A DNA stretch of 5,096 nucleotides, from assembly GCA_027618625.1 (NCBI GenBank), contig JAQCER010000338.1:1-5096 (forward strand), given 5' to 3'. The position numbers were made by a program, and so were the translations under genes. Under the pieces are notes generated by a model. It worked only from the letters and a program-made list of their open reading frames with translations, was not told the DNA's origin and did no database searches. This DNA is from Verrucomicrobiota bacterium. GTDB taxonomy: Bacteria > Verrucomicrobiota > Verrucomicrobiia > Verrucomicrobiales > DEV007. This document shows positions 1 to 5,096 of this stretch, one piece after another (within the stretch, counting starts at the first letter, position 1; each line of letters starts with the position of its first letter).

Positions 1-130
1 CTTGTGCAAACCTGTCAGCAGCGGACGCGTAAATCAATTGGCCCGTCGGCTGGGAAGGCGCCGCCCAGATCGTTGGCGGAGTCATGGCGCTTGCAACGAT
101 AATGCAGAAAATAGTGAGGCTGGTTTGCAT
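1..130 (-). CDS. Partial exported protein with N-terminal signal peptide, function unknown
   Basis: The minus strand opens with ATG at 130-128 and stays open for 43 codons until the window edge, so only the N-terminus is present. The translation begins MQTSLTIFCIIVASAMTPPT and continues IWAAPSQPTGQLIYASAADR, then FAQ. The hydrophobic run at residues 4-16, followed by small residues and an alanine pair near residues 23-24, looks like a Sec signal peptide. The N-region is short and carries no basic residue, which is slightly atypical. Only a weak GGA lies about 14 bases upstream of the ATG, so the ribosome site is poor. A good promoter and two Fur-like boxes lie just upstream, which suggests iron-repressed expression and fits an outer-membrane iron/siderophore receptor or another exported iron-uptake protein. 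That role is inference; nothing in 43 residues identifies a family. Confidence 0.6.
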   Translation of the reverse strand, partial: MQTSLTIFCIIVASAMTPPTIWAAPSQPTGQLIYASAADRFAQ

Positions 131-151
131 GGAAATAATAGAATTCCAGAG

Positions 152-170
152 ATGCTAGATTCTCATTGTC
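152..170 (-). promoter_or_regulatory. Second, weaker Fur-like half-box in tandem
   Basis: The 10-mer GATTCTCATT occurs on the plus strand at 158-167 and again at 177-186, exactly 19 bp apart, which is the length of one Fur box. Aligned to the consensus, this second unit keeps the left arm and centre (AATGAGAATC) but loses the right arm, scoring about 11 of 19. Adjacent partial boxes like this often extend Fur occupancy. It lies in the leader of the leftward gene, between the primary box and the ATG. Confidence 0.4.
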
Positions 171-189
171 TCTAATGATTCTCATTAAA
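171..189 (-). promoter_or_regulatory. Fur-like iron box (primary operator)
   Basis: On the minus strand the core AATGAGAATCATT (186-174) matches 12 of 13 central positions of the classical Fur consensus GATAATGATAATCATTATC, and 14 of 19 over the full site. The segment 173-187 is a perfect inverted repeat, TAATGA-TTC-TCATTA on the plus strand. It sits immediately downstream of the predicted -10 of the leftward promoter and covers the expected start site, which is a classical repressing position. It is also about 115 bp upstream of the rightward methyltransferase gene, so an effect on both directions is possible. Binding by Fur is inferred from the match alone. Confidence 0.6.
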
Positions 190-195
190 TCCAAA

Positions 196-223
196 ATTGT
201 AGTATCTGAGTCGCTAAAATCAA
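196..223 (-). promoter_or_regulatory. Sigma70-type promoter for the leftward exported-protein gene
   Basis: Read on the minus strand, TTGATT (223-218) and TACAAT (201-196) are separated by 16 bp. They match the -35 and -10 consensus at 4 and 5 of 6 positions. Transcription would start near 189, inside or at the edge of the Fur-like box, leaving a leader of about 60 bases before the ATG at 130. The surrounding 130-240 region is visibly A/T-richer than the genes on either side. The match was found by eye. Promoter consensus in this phylum is less well known than in Proteobacteria. Confidence 0.5.
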
Positions 224-302
224 ATCTTTTTGAATACTGGTGAGGGAATCCAAGGCGCGTCCGGCTTGCATGAGGGTTCCGACCGCGGGATAGAACTGGC
301 AG
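224..302 (+). other. Leader upstream of the methyltransferase; no clear promoter
   Basis: No strong rightward promoter is visible. The best by-eye candidate is TTGTAG (197-202), a 17-bp spacer, then TCAAAT (220-225), matching 3 and 4 of 6 positions. TGAGGG occurs twice, at 241-246 and 271-276. GGAATCC (245-251) can pair with GGGTTCC (274-280) if one G-U pair is allowed, giving a weak hairpin with a 22-base loop. Nothing here resembles a known riboswitch or small RNA. Confidence 0.2.
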
Positions 303-1337
303 GTGAATCCATTCGTCAAAAATCCCTCCACTGATCCGTCGGCGCTCTATCGGCAGCGCGACGGCATTTTCGCCGTCGATCTCCTAACGACGGCCATCGT
401 TGAGTTCGATGTGATCACAAAACTGGCAGCGACTCCCGGCGATCTCCCTGCAATATGCGCAATGCTCGGCACTGCTCCTCGGCCTACAGACGTGATGCTG
501 TCTCTGCTTGCGGCGAACGATCTCATTAGGAAGGAAGCTGAAGTGTTTCACGTATCCGAACTCGGTCGAGAGCATCTCATGACGGGCTCCCAGTGGTGCG
601 TGCGCGACTACTTCGCCTCCCTGCAGGAACGTCCGGTTGCCAGAGACATGGCGCGCGTGCTGCGCACCGGCAAGCCTGCAAACTGGAGCAGCTCCGATGA
701 TCTCGACAATTGGCACGACGCCATGGAGAACGAAGAATTTGCGCGTGAGTTCACGGCCGCGATGGATTGCCGGGGTGTCGTGCTGGCACAGTCGCTTGCC
801 GCAGCGGTGGCTCCTGATATTAGGGGTTGTTCCAAAATGTTAGACATCGGTGGCGGATCGGGTGTGTATGCCTGTGGCCTGGTGCATGCCTGTCCCGGAC
901 TGACTGCGGCAGTGCTCGAGAAGCCGCCGATCGATGCCATCGCCCGCGAAGCGATTGCCGAGCGCGGGTTCGCTGATCGAGTGGACGTGCGCATTGGCGA
1001 TATGTTTACCGATGCGCTGCGGGACGGATTTGATGTTCACCTGTTTTCGAATGTGCTTCACGATTGGGACATTCCAGAGGTGCAAAAGCTCCTCGCCCAG
1101 TCGGCCCAGGCATTGCCGTCCGGTGGCACGCTGCTGGTGCACGAAGCCTTCCTCAACGAATCGAAAACAGGCCCGCTGCCCGTTGCTGAATACTCGGCGA
1201 TCCTCATGCACTCGACTCAGGGGCGTTGCTACGGTCAGGGCGAAATTCGGAGTTTCCTCGACGCTGCTGGCTTTGACACCGTCCGCTATCAGGACACTAC
1301 CGCCGACCGAGGAGTGTTCGCCGCAAGAAAGCGCTAA
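303..1337 (+). CDS. SAM-dependent O-methyltransferase, plant COMT / CrtF-like family (Methyltransf_2)
   Basis: The predicted 344-residue cytosolic enzyme should transfer a methyl group from S-adenosylmethionine to a hydroxyl of a small molecule; the substrate is unknown. Residues about 15-100 look like the helical/winged-helix dimerisation domain that precedes the catalytic domain in this family. SAM-binding motif I is DIGGGSG at 181-187. An acidic residue, Glu206 in LEKPPI, follows the second strand, and IGDMF at 231-235 is the next SAM-contact region. NVLHDW at 250-255 carries His253, which corresponds to the catalytic base of plant O-methyltransferases. Length and order fit a complete family member. 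The start is the GTG at 303, since a stop codon at 291-293 closes the frame upstream and the next in-frame ATG falls inside the dimerisation domain. The ribosome site is weak: GGCAGG abuts the start. A truncated haemoglobin gene follows after 36 bp, probably in the same transcript. Relatives act on hydroxyneurosporene, acetylserotonin, flavonoids and polyketides, so no gene symbol is given. Confidence 0.88.
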   Translation: MNPFVKNPSTDPSALYRQRDGIFAVDLLTTAIVEFDVITKLAATPGDLPAICAMLGTAPRPTDVMLSLLAANDLIRKEAEVFHVSELGREHLMTGSQWCVRDYFASLQERPVARDMARVLRTGKPANWSSSDDLDNWHDAMENEEFAREFTAAMDCRGVVLAQSLAAAVAPDIRGCSKMLDIGGGSGVYACGLVHACPGLTAAVLEKPPIDAIAREAIAERGFADRVDVRIGDMFTDALRDGFDVHLFSNVLHDWDIPEVQKLLAQSAQALPSGGTLLVHEAFLNESKTGPLPVAEYSAILMHSTQGRCYGQGEIRSFLDAAGFDTVRYQDTTADRGVFAARKR

Positions 1338-1373
1338 TCGTTTAACCTTTACAAACTTTGCCTGAACCGCTGG

Positions 1374-1751
1374 ATGACAGAAGCAATCGTCTACGAACAA
1401 CTTGGAGAAGAAGGCATGGCAGCCCTGGTCTCCGCGTTTTACAAACGCGTTCGTGAGGACGATTTGATCGGCCCGATGTATCCCGCAGACGATTGGGAGG
1501 GCGCCGAGCAACGGCTGCGCGACTTCCTGGTCTTCAGATTCGGCGGGCCAGAACGCTACGTCGAGCAACGCGGCCACCCGAGATTGCGCATGCGCCACGC
1601 ACCCTTCCGCGTCGGCAACGCCGAGCGCGACCGCTGGGTCGGATTCATGGACGCCGCGATGACCGAAACCGAAGTACCGTCGCCATCGCGAGAGATCCTG
1701 ACCGCCTTCTTTGTCCAGACTGCAGATTTCATGCGCAATCAACCCGAGTAG
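1374..1751 (+). CDS. Group II truncated haemoglobin (2/2 globin, trHbO-like)
   Basis: This 125-residue protein has the usual length and order of group II truncated globins, small cytosolic haem proteins that bind O2, NO or peroxide and are mostly linked to redox or nitrosative-stress chemistry. AFYKRV at 21-26 supplies the B10 tyrosine (Tyr23). LIGPMYP at 31-37 carries the CD1 aromatic residue (Tyr36). FGGPERY at 56-62 and RGHPRLRMRH at 66-75 form the E-F region, with His75 as the proximal haem ligand. RDRWVGFM at 85-92 places Trp88 at G8, the hallmark of group II (and III) proteins. The ATG at 1374 is preferred because the A-helix (IVYEQLGEEG) begins at once. The upstream ribosome site is poor. 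The gene lies 36 bp after the methyltransferase on the same strand, with no terminator visible between them, so co-transcription is likely. A functional tie to that enzyme is unproven. Confidence 0.9.
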   Translation: MTEAIVYEQLGEEGMAALVSAFYKRVREDDLIGPMYPADDWEGAEQRLRDFLVFRFGGPERYVEQRGHPRLRMRHAPFRVGNAERDRWVGFMDAAMTETEVPSPSREILTAFFVQTADFMRNQPE

Positions 1752-1939
1752 CCCAGCGTGAGACGTATGCACTTACGCACCTGTGCAAGGAAAACTTCTC
1801 TTTGGTGGCGAACTGGAGAAGTCTCGCGGACGATGAGGGTGCTTTGGCTTAGGGATCGCCGATGCGTGGATCAGGCCTGGACTCCCACCAGCGGGGCGAT
1901 CTCTTGCAGGCGTTGGATCGGAAGCTACTTTCAAACTGA
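1752..1939. other. Convergent intergenic region with weak inverted repeats
   Basis: This 188-bp stretch separates the rightward globin gene from the leftward protease gene. It contains three inverted repeats found by eye. GCGTGAG (1756-1762) pairs with CTTACGC (1772-1778) using one G-U pair. ACTTCTC (1794-1800) pairs with GAGAAGT (1816-1822). AGGGATCGCC (1851-1860) pairs with GGCGATCTCT (1895-1904). None is followed by a clear T-run, so none is a convincing intrinsic terminator. No gene is supported here. Confidence 0.35.
1851..1904 (+). terminator. Candidate transcript-end hairpin without a U-tract
   Basis: A 10-bp stem, AGGGATCGCC with GGCGATCTCT, needs one G-U pair in the rightward RNA; the leftward RNA would have an A-C mismatch at the same place. 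The 34-base loop contains a small CTGG/CCAG inner hairpin. It lies in the right place to protect the 3' end of the methyltransferase-globin message. The lack of a U-tract and the large loop make it a weak call. Confidence 0.2.
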
Positions 1940-3571
1940 CTATTTCCGCGCAATTCTCAGCCGCAGGTAATTTGTCTGCGCTCCATTGAGCCGGAGGCGG
2001 AGTCGGGTGGGGGAGTCTTCGAGAGTCGTGACGTTTGCTCCTGCTGCTTGCCAACTGCCTGTTTGGAGAGTGGACGAGCCTTCGGTGATGTAGTCGATGT
2101 CTGCTGCCTTGCTGGTGCGTCGCGCTTCCATGACGATCTGCCCATTGACCCTGGTGATGGTGATCGCAGGCTGCGAGGCTGCGGACTTTGGATCGGTTCC
2201 AAATGCATATTCCGTTCCGTTGTCGATGCCATCGGAGTCGGCGTCACCTGTGAAGTCATTGGCTGGGAGGCCATTCTGGGTAGCCCAGCTGGAGAAGCCA
2301 GTCGATGCGGCGTCATTGTCAGCAATGGTGATCGATGCCGATCGCTGGGCCACCTGATAGTGCAGGTTGTCGCTCAGGGACAGCGTCAAGTTTTCCTGGC
2401 CTTCGCTGATTGCATCGTCGATTACTTTGATCGTGATGTCCATGCTCGCGACGTTTGCCGCCATGGTCTGGGCAAGGCTTACGGTCTGGAAGTCGGCGCC
2501 ATGCTCGGCGGTGCCGGTGAGGACAAAGTCGAAGTTCATTTCCGTATTGGATGGGCCAGCCCGGGTGATGCGGAAGACACCATTGGCACCGCCTTCTCCC
2601 GCCTCCGGCTGCACGGCGCTGACACTGAGTTCCTGAAAGCCCTGATAGGTGCCACGAGGGTAAATGACTCCGAGTCCTGGTCCAAAGTCACCGCTTCCCG
2701 CCAGCCAGGAGAATGGTTCGCCGCGGCGAGTCCTTCCATCGTCCTCCACCGGCTGGGATTCGACATAGCGGAACCAACTTCCAAAGAACTCGTCGAAAAA
2801 GTAGTTTGTATAAACGATCGCTGTGTCGTCTCCAGAGTATCCTGGCCAGCCAACGCCAAGGCTGGACGGCCCAGCAAGAGTGGCGACCTGTTGCGTTGTT
2901 CCTGCCGCGAGGTCATAAACCCAGATTTCGGTGAGCCCGCTGAAGGTATTGCTGACATCGAATGTCATCAGGTGGGGCTTGGTCTGTGCGAGTGAGGGAT
3001 TACCAACGTTGAAAAGCGGATTCGCCGGGAAGAGCTCGCTTATTTCGCCGGTGCCAACCCGAATCGCATACATACTCCAGACTGCACCATCGATGCCCGC
3101 CTGGAAGATATTCGTTACCGCGTCGTAGTAGAGCAGGCTGCCGTCGGGCGACAGCTCAAGCGTATCGACGAATTGCACGGTATCGAGCAACGCACTGCCG
3201 GTCTGATCACGAATCGGTTGTCTGGCCTCGAATACCTGCTCCTCATCGGTGGTGAGATTCACTACCTGAAGGCGATTCGTAGGCTGGCCAGTCTCCGGAT
3301 CCCTGATCACGATGGCGACGACGTTTCCGTCAGCAGAAATGGCTACCGATTCGATCTGCCCGGCAAAGCCAAGTGTAAAGCGCTCGCCCGTGACCGTGTC
3401 CACAAAGCCTGCGTCAAAGTCGGGCGTGACATAAGCCGCGAGGCTTCCGTCCGCGCTCACAGACATCCGCTTGCCAGGTAGCGGGAGTTGGCTCCCCATT
3501 GTTGCCGAGGAATACGCCCGACAGCGGGTCGCCGAGGCTTTCATCGCGGCGACCGAAGAAGGTCTGACCAT
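1940..3571 (-). CDS. M4 protease segment 3: beta-propeller-like, Calx-beta, calcium linker and C-terminal tail
   Basis: Convincing protein begins about 35 codons after the ATG at 3571, at KRMSVSADGSLAAYV; the earlier codons overlap the catalytic segment in another frame and look like noise. Repeated units of the form 'SADG or SPDG, two strands, then L/V-x-V-x-D/N' at about 35-255 (VSADGSLAAYV, ISADGNVVAIV, LSPDGSLLYYD, EIWVYDLAAGTTQQVATL) suggest a TolB/PD40-type beta-propeller. A Calx-beta domain spans about 313-420, ending ISEGQENLTLSLS and ASITIADND. The linker FSSWATQNGLPANDF is followed by DADSDGIDNG (443-452), a calcium-binding thrombospondin type 3-like loop, and by EYAFGTDP. A final beta-rich tail of about 70 residues ends NYLRLRIARK before TAG. 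No sortase, PEP-CTERM or porC-type sorting signal was recognised. These domains probably mediate surface binding or calcium-dependent stability. Confidence 0.75.
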   Translation of the reverse strand: MVRPSSVAAMKASATRCRAYSSATMGSQLPLPGKRMSVSADGSLAAYVTPDFDAGFVDTVTGERFTLGFAGQIESVAISADGNVVAIVIRDPETGQPTNRLQVVNLTTDEEQVFEARQPIRDQTGSALLDTVQFVDTLELSPDGSLLYYDAVTNIFQAGIDGAVWSMYAIRVGTGEISELFPANPLFNVGNPSLAQTKPHLMTFDVSNTFSGLTEIWVYDLAAGTTQQVATLAGPSSLGVGWPGYSGDDTAIVYTNYFFDEFFGSWFRYVESQPVEDDGRTRRGEPFSWLAGSGDFGPGLGVIYPRGTYQGFQELSVSAVQPEAGEGGANGVFRITRAGPSNTEMNFDFVLTGTAEHGADFQTVSLAQTMAANVASMDITIKVIDDAISEGQENLTLSLSDNLHYQVAQRSASITIADNDAASTGFSSWATQNGLPANDFTGDADSDGIDNGTEYAFGTDPKSAASQPAITITRVNGQIVMEARRTSKAADIDYITEGSSTLQTGSWQAAGANVTTLEDSPTRLRLRLNGAQTNYLRLRIARK

Positions 3572-4679
3572 TGGACTCGAAAAGGAACCCTACGTTGTCA
3601 TTGCCCGCGATCTCTGGAATTTTTGAGGTGTTGATGGGAGTCGAATCGAAGATCTCGACGAAGTCGAACGCTTCCGCCGTCTTGGTTGCCTCGGCTGATC
3701 CTGCTCCGTAGAGTTCCTCTGCTGCCTGGATGCAGGCGCGCCGAGCGTGTTCGAATTTGGATAGCGCCACGAGCTTAGTGGTGAATCCATTGAAGAAAAT
3801 GTTGACCGCTTTATCGAAGCCAATGGCGCCAGGGAGGCCTTCCGCCAGCTGGTAGAAACAGTGGTTTGTGATCGAGCTATTGATGTGCACTCCGCCTGCA
3901 TCGCTGGTGGTCACTACGAATTTCCCGAACTTCGAGGGATTTCCCTGCAACGCTGGATCGATGAATGATCGGCGAGCGTTCGCTGGGAGGAGTGTCCCCA
4001 GGTTCCAGTCGGACTTCTTTTGCGGATCGTGAAAGGCTTCACACGCTTCGCCAAGGATATCGGAAATCGACTCGTTCAATGCGCCACTCTGGTTCTCGTA
4101 TTTGAGGTTGGACGTGTAAAAGATAACCCCATGCGTCATCTCATGGCCCACCACATCGAGAGCGGCCGGAAAGTCGCCACGATTGCCGAAAATCATGCGC
4201 CCTCCCTCGAACGGCTTCCACGCGTTCGCGGCGGGGAAGTTTACCAGAGCCTCAAGCCCCAGCCCCTTATTGTCCAAAGAGTTGCGGTTGAAGCGCTGGA
4301 GGTAGAAATCATAGACCCTTCCCATGTTGAGGGCTCCATCCACAGCATGCTTGGTCCAGCCTGAATTCGGGTTCGAGGAGGTCGAGAAGGTGATCTGTTC
4401 TTCAAGGATGTTGGGTCCGAACTGATTCTCGAATCCAGCATTGTTGGCGTCACGAACCACGATGGCGCCACGTAATAGATTAAAGTTAGGGGGCGACGAC
4501 GTTGGATCATACATCCCCTTGGTCGTGTCGATCATATAGTAGTTGCCATCCGTGTGTCGCCAAAGGTTTAGGTTCCGGGTTTGCCCAAGGCTGTCCTGGC
4601 CAGTGCCAGTGGCGTGTGCTGTACAGATCCGGCTGGACTCATGCAGCACCTCACCGCTGCGGGCATCAACAAAAACGTC
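3414..4679 (-). CDS. M4 protease segment 2: end of propeptide and complete thermolysin-like catalytic domain
   Basis: Downstream of the TGA the same frame continues with DVFVDARSGEVLHES and the catalytic domain. If residues are counted from the GTG at 4649, the zinc site is HEMTH at 169-173, with His169 and His173 as ligands and Glu170 as catalytic base. The third ligand is Glu193 in GALNESISDILGE, exactly 20 residues after His173 as in thermolysin. DAGGVHIN at 250-257 supplies Asp250 and the transition-state His255 (thermolysin Asp226/His231). NAW at 142-144 matches the substrate-backbone-binding Asn-Ala of the family. YYMIDTTKG and IVVRDANN near 37-70 are typical of the N-terminal lobe. Homology persists to about GNNGEPTP (382-389). 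The frame then runs into an unrelated-looking tail (CERGRKPRGLCHARL) before stopping at 3416-3414, which marks the frame change. All visible residues needed for catalysis are present. Confidence 0.85.
   Translation of the reverse strand, partial: DVFVDARSGEVLHESSRICTAHATGTGQDSLGQTRNLNLWRHTDGNYYMIDTTKGMYDPTSSPPNFNLLRGAIVVRDANNAGFENQFGPNILEEQITFSTSSNPNSGWTKHAVDGALNMGRVYDFYLQRFNRNSLDNKGLGLEALVNFPAANAWKPFEGGRMIFGNRGDFPAALDVVGHEMTHGVIFYTSNLKYENQSGALNESISDILGEACEAFHDPQKKSDWNLGTLLPANARRSFIDPALQGNPSKFGKFVVTTSDAGGVHINSSITNHCFYQLAEGLPGAIGFDKAVNIFFNGFTTKLVALSKFEHARRACIQAAEELYGAGSAEATKTAEAFDFVEIFDSTPINTSKIPEIAGNDNVGFLFESNGQTFFGRRDESLGDPLSGVFLGNNGEPTPATWQADVCERGRKPRGLCHARL
3469..3490 (-). other. Frame change between catalytic and propeller regions of the protease gene
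   Basis: Going leftward, the reading frame moves by one base: there is one extra base (or two missing) relative to an open gene. The upstream frame reads GNNGEPTPATW and the downstream frame reads LPGKRMSVSADG. Removing one C from the CCC run (plus strand GGG at 3483-3485) would give GEPTPLPGKRMSVSADG. Removing a C near 3475 would give PATWKRMSVSADG. Both are smooth joins, so the exact position cannot be fixed. Confidence 0.65.
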
Positions 4680-4682
4680 TCA
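4680..4682 (-). other. In-frame TGA where a tryptophan is expected (nonsense lesion)
   Basis: The minus strand reads GTG AAC CAC TGA GAC GTT TTT GTT GAT. Translation on both sides is typical of an M4 propeptide end, where an aromatic residue (often Trp) precedes the x-FVDA-x-x-G-x-VL strand. A single G-to-A change from TGG would explain the stop. Every other Trp codon in the window's genes is TGG, so a general reassignment of TGA is not supported. Confidence 0.65.
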
Positions 4683-5096
4683 GTGGTTCACGAGTGTGTC
4701 GTGAATGCTGCAGCGATAAGCAACACTTGCATTACCTCCGTCGGGAGCATAAATCAGCAGCTCCTGTTCAGTCACGTGACCAGCTGGCGAAGTAATGTGT
4801 TCGCGGGCGATCTTGATCGCATCCTCCCCGGAAACAGTGGCGACTGTTGGAACGTTTTTCGGAGATGGAACGTAAGCTCCCACCATCAGTTCCACGTTCC
4901 CATGTGGATCAAGTTGAACCAGAACCTCTCGTCCCCAAACTTTCAACCCATCATGACGCTGCTGATAGCGCAGTTGCGTCCGCTGGGTGCTGTCCTGAGT
5001 CGAGCGAAGAAAGACGAGATCAGAGCTGGCGTCCTCAAGTGCGAGCGCGGCGATGTTCTTGCTGAGAAATCGCCGGGCGGTTGTTTCCTCGAAGTT
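4680..5096 (-). CDS. M4 protease segment 1: FTP/PepSY propeptide, 5'-truncated by window and ended by TGA
   Basis: The frame is open from the window edge for 138 codons. LRYQQRHDGLKVWGREVLVQ, near codons 42-61, resembles the FTP (fungalysin/thermolysin propeptide) signature, in which a QxxxGxxVxG pattern leads into a strand. A PepSY-like segment follows: VSGEDAIKIAREHI, then a run of alternating strand residues (ELLIYAPDGGNASVAYRCSI). This propeptide inhibits the enzyme and helps it fold in M4 family proteins. The frame then meets TGA at 4682-4680, directly after TLVNH. The in-frame continuation, DVFVDARSGEVLHES, is the normal end of the PepSY domain, so the stop falls inside a domain. A TTG at 4946 is a possible start only in a mechanical sense; homology continues upstream of it. 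Confidence 0.75.
   Translation of the reverse strand, partial: NFEETTARRFLSKNIAALALEDASSDLVFLRSTQDSTQRTQLRYQQRHDGLKVWGREVLVQLDPHGNVELMVGAYVPSPKNVPTVATVSGEDAIKIAREHITSPAGHVTEQELLIYAPDGGNASVAYRCSIHDTLVNH

Larger units (their letters stand above)
1940..5096 (-). pseudogene. Secreted multidomain M4 (thermolysin-family) metalloprotease, interrupted by one stop and one frame change; 5' end outside window
   Basis: Three open segments on the minus strand add up to one protein of roughly 1050 residues in the window, ending with TAG at 1942-1940. The order is FTP and PepSY propeptide, M4 catalytic domain, beta-propeller-like region, Calx-beta domain, calcium-binding linker and C-terminal tail. The first two segments share a frame and are split only by a TGA at 4682-4680. 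The second and third are joined by a one-base frame change near 3490-3469. Coding character continues across both breaks, so this is one gene and not three. The protein would be an exported zinc protease processed by loss of its propeptide and probably held at or released from the cell surface. The signal peptide is expected beyond base 5096. As written the gene cannot make the full product. It may be a recent pseudogene, or an intact gene with sequence errors; preserved catalytic residues keep the second option open. Confidence 0.8.

Noticed and set aside
241..280. TGAGGG repeats and a weak hairpin as a riboswitch or small RNA upstream of the methyltransferase
   Set aside because: There are only two short copies and one 7-bp stem with a G-U pair. 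No known riboswitch core could be recognised, including the SAM classes that might suit a methyltransferase.
840..1772. A 310-codon open frame on the minus strand
   Set aside because: It lies opposite the methyltransferase and globin, both of which have conserved catalytic or haem-binding residues. Its own translation shows no domain-like pattern.
1794..1822. ACTTCTC/GAGAAGT hairpin as an intrinsic terminator
   Set aside because: The stem is only 7 bp and A/T-containing, with a 15-base loop and no T-run on either strand.
2048..2995. A 315-codon open frame on the plus strand
   Set aside because: It lies opposite the propeller and Calx-beta region of the protease, whose translation has recognisable domains. 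The plus-strand translation has no recognisable motif and is a shadow frame in GC-rich coding DNA.
3414..3571. Two separate overlapping protease-related genes with a real start at ATG 3571
   Set aside because: The first 30 or so residues from that ATG are noise opposite conserved sequence in the other frame, and the product would lack any export signal. A frame change within one gene explains the data better.
4680..4682. TGA read as selenocysteine
   Set aside because: The position is expected to be an aromatic residue in a propeptide, not a redox-active site, and no selenocysteine insertion hairpin was recognised just downstream.

Overview
The window looks like chromosomal DNA of a Gram-negative bacterium, most likely of the Verrucomicrobiota. 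The best pointer is the C-terminus of the large secreted protein on the minus strand. It carries a Calx-beta domain, then a linker with a calcium-binding DxDxDG-type repeat (thrombospondin type 3-like), then a short beta-rich tail. That order is common in verrucomicrobial exported proteins. This placement is an inference from style, not a database match. No mobile element, CRISPR array, tRNA or rRNA was seen.

Layout. (1) Bases 1-130, minus strand: the first 43 codons of a secreted protein with a signal peptide, cut by the window edge. (2) Bases 131-302: a divergent control region. It holds a good sigma70-type promoter firing left, and a Fur-like iron box (14 of 19 consensus positions) just downstream of its -10, followed by a second, weaker box 19 bp further on. 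The cut-off exported gene is therefore probably iron-repressed; a TonB-dependent receptor is one possibility that cannot be tested here. (3) Bases 303-1751, plus strand: a probable two-gene operon of a SAM-dependent O-methyltransferase (plant COMT/CrtF-like, with dimerisation domain) and a group II truncated haemoglobin, 36 bp apart. (4) Bases 1752-1939: a convergent intergenic stretch with weak inverted repeats only. (5) Bases 1940-5096, minus strand: one very long gene for a secreted thermolysin-family (M4) metalloprotease whose 5' end lies outside the window. It encodes an FTP/PepSY propeptide, an M4 catalytic domain with all visible zinc and catalytic residues, a beta-propeller-like region, a Calx-beta domain and a C-terminal tail.

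The protease gene is broken twice as written. There is an in-frame TGA where the propeptide is expected to have a tryptophan (4680-4682), and a one-base frame change near 3469-3490, between the catalytic domain and the propeller. Both are single-base events flanked by well-preserved coding sequence, so they are either a recent pseudogenisation or sequence/assembly errors. All catalytic residues are intact, which favours a recent lesion or an error over long decay.

No clearly new system is visible. The points most worth checking are the tandem iron boxes, the methyltransferase-haemoglobin pair next to them, and the status of the two lesions.
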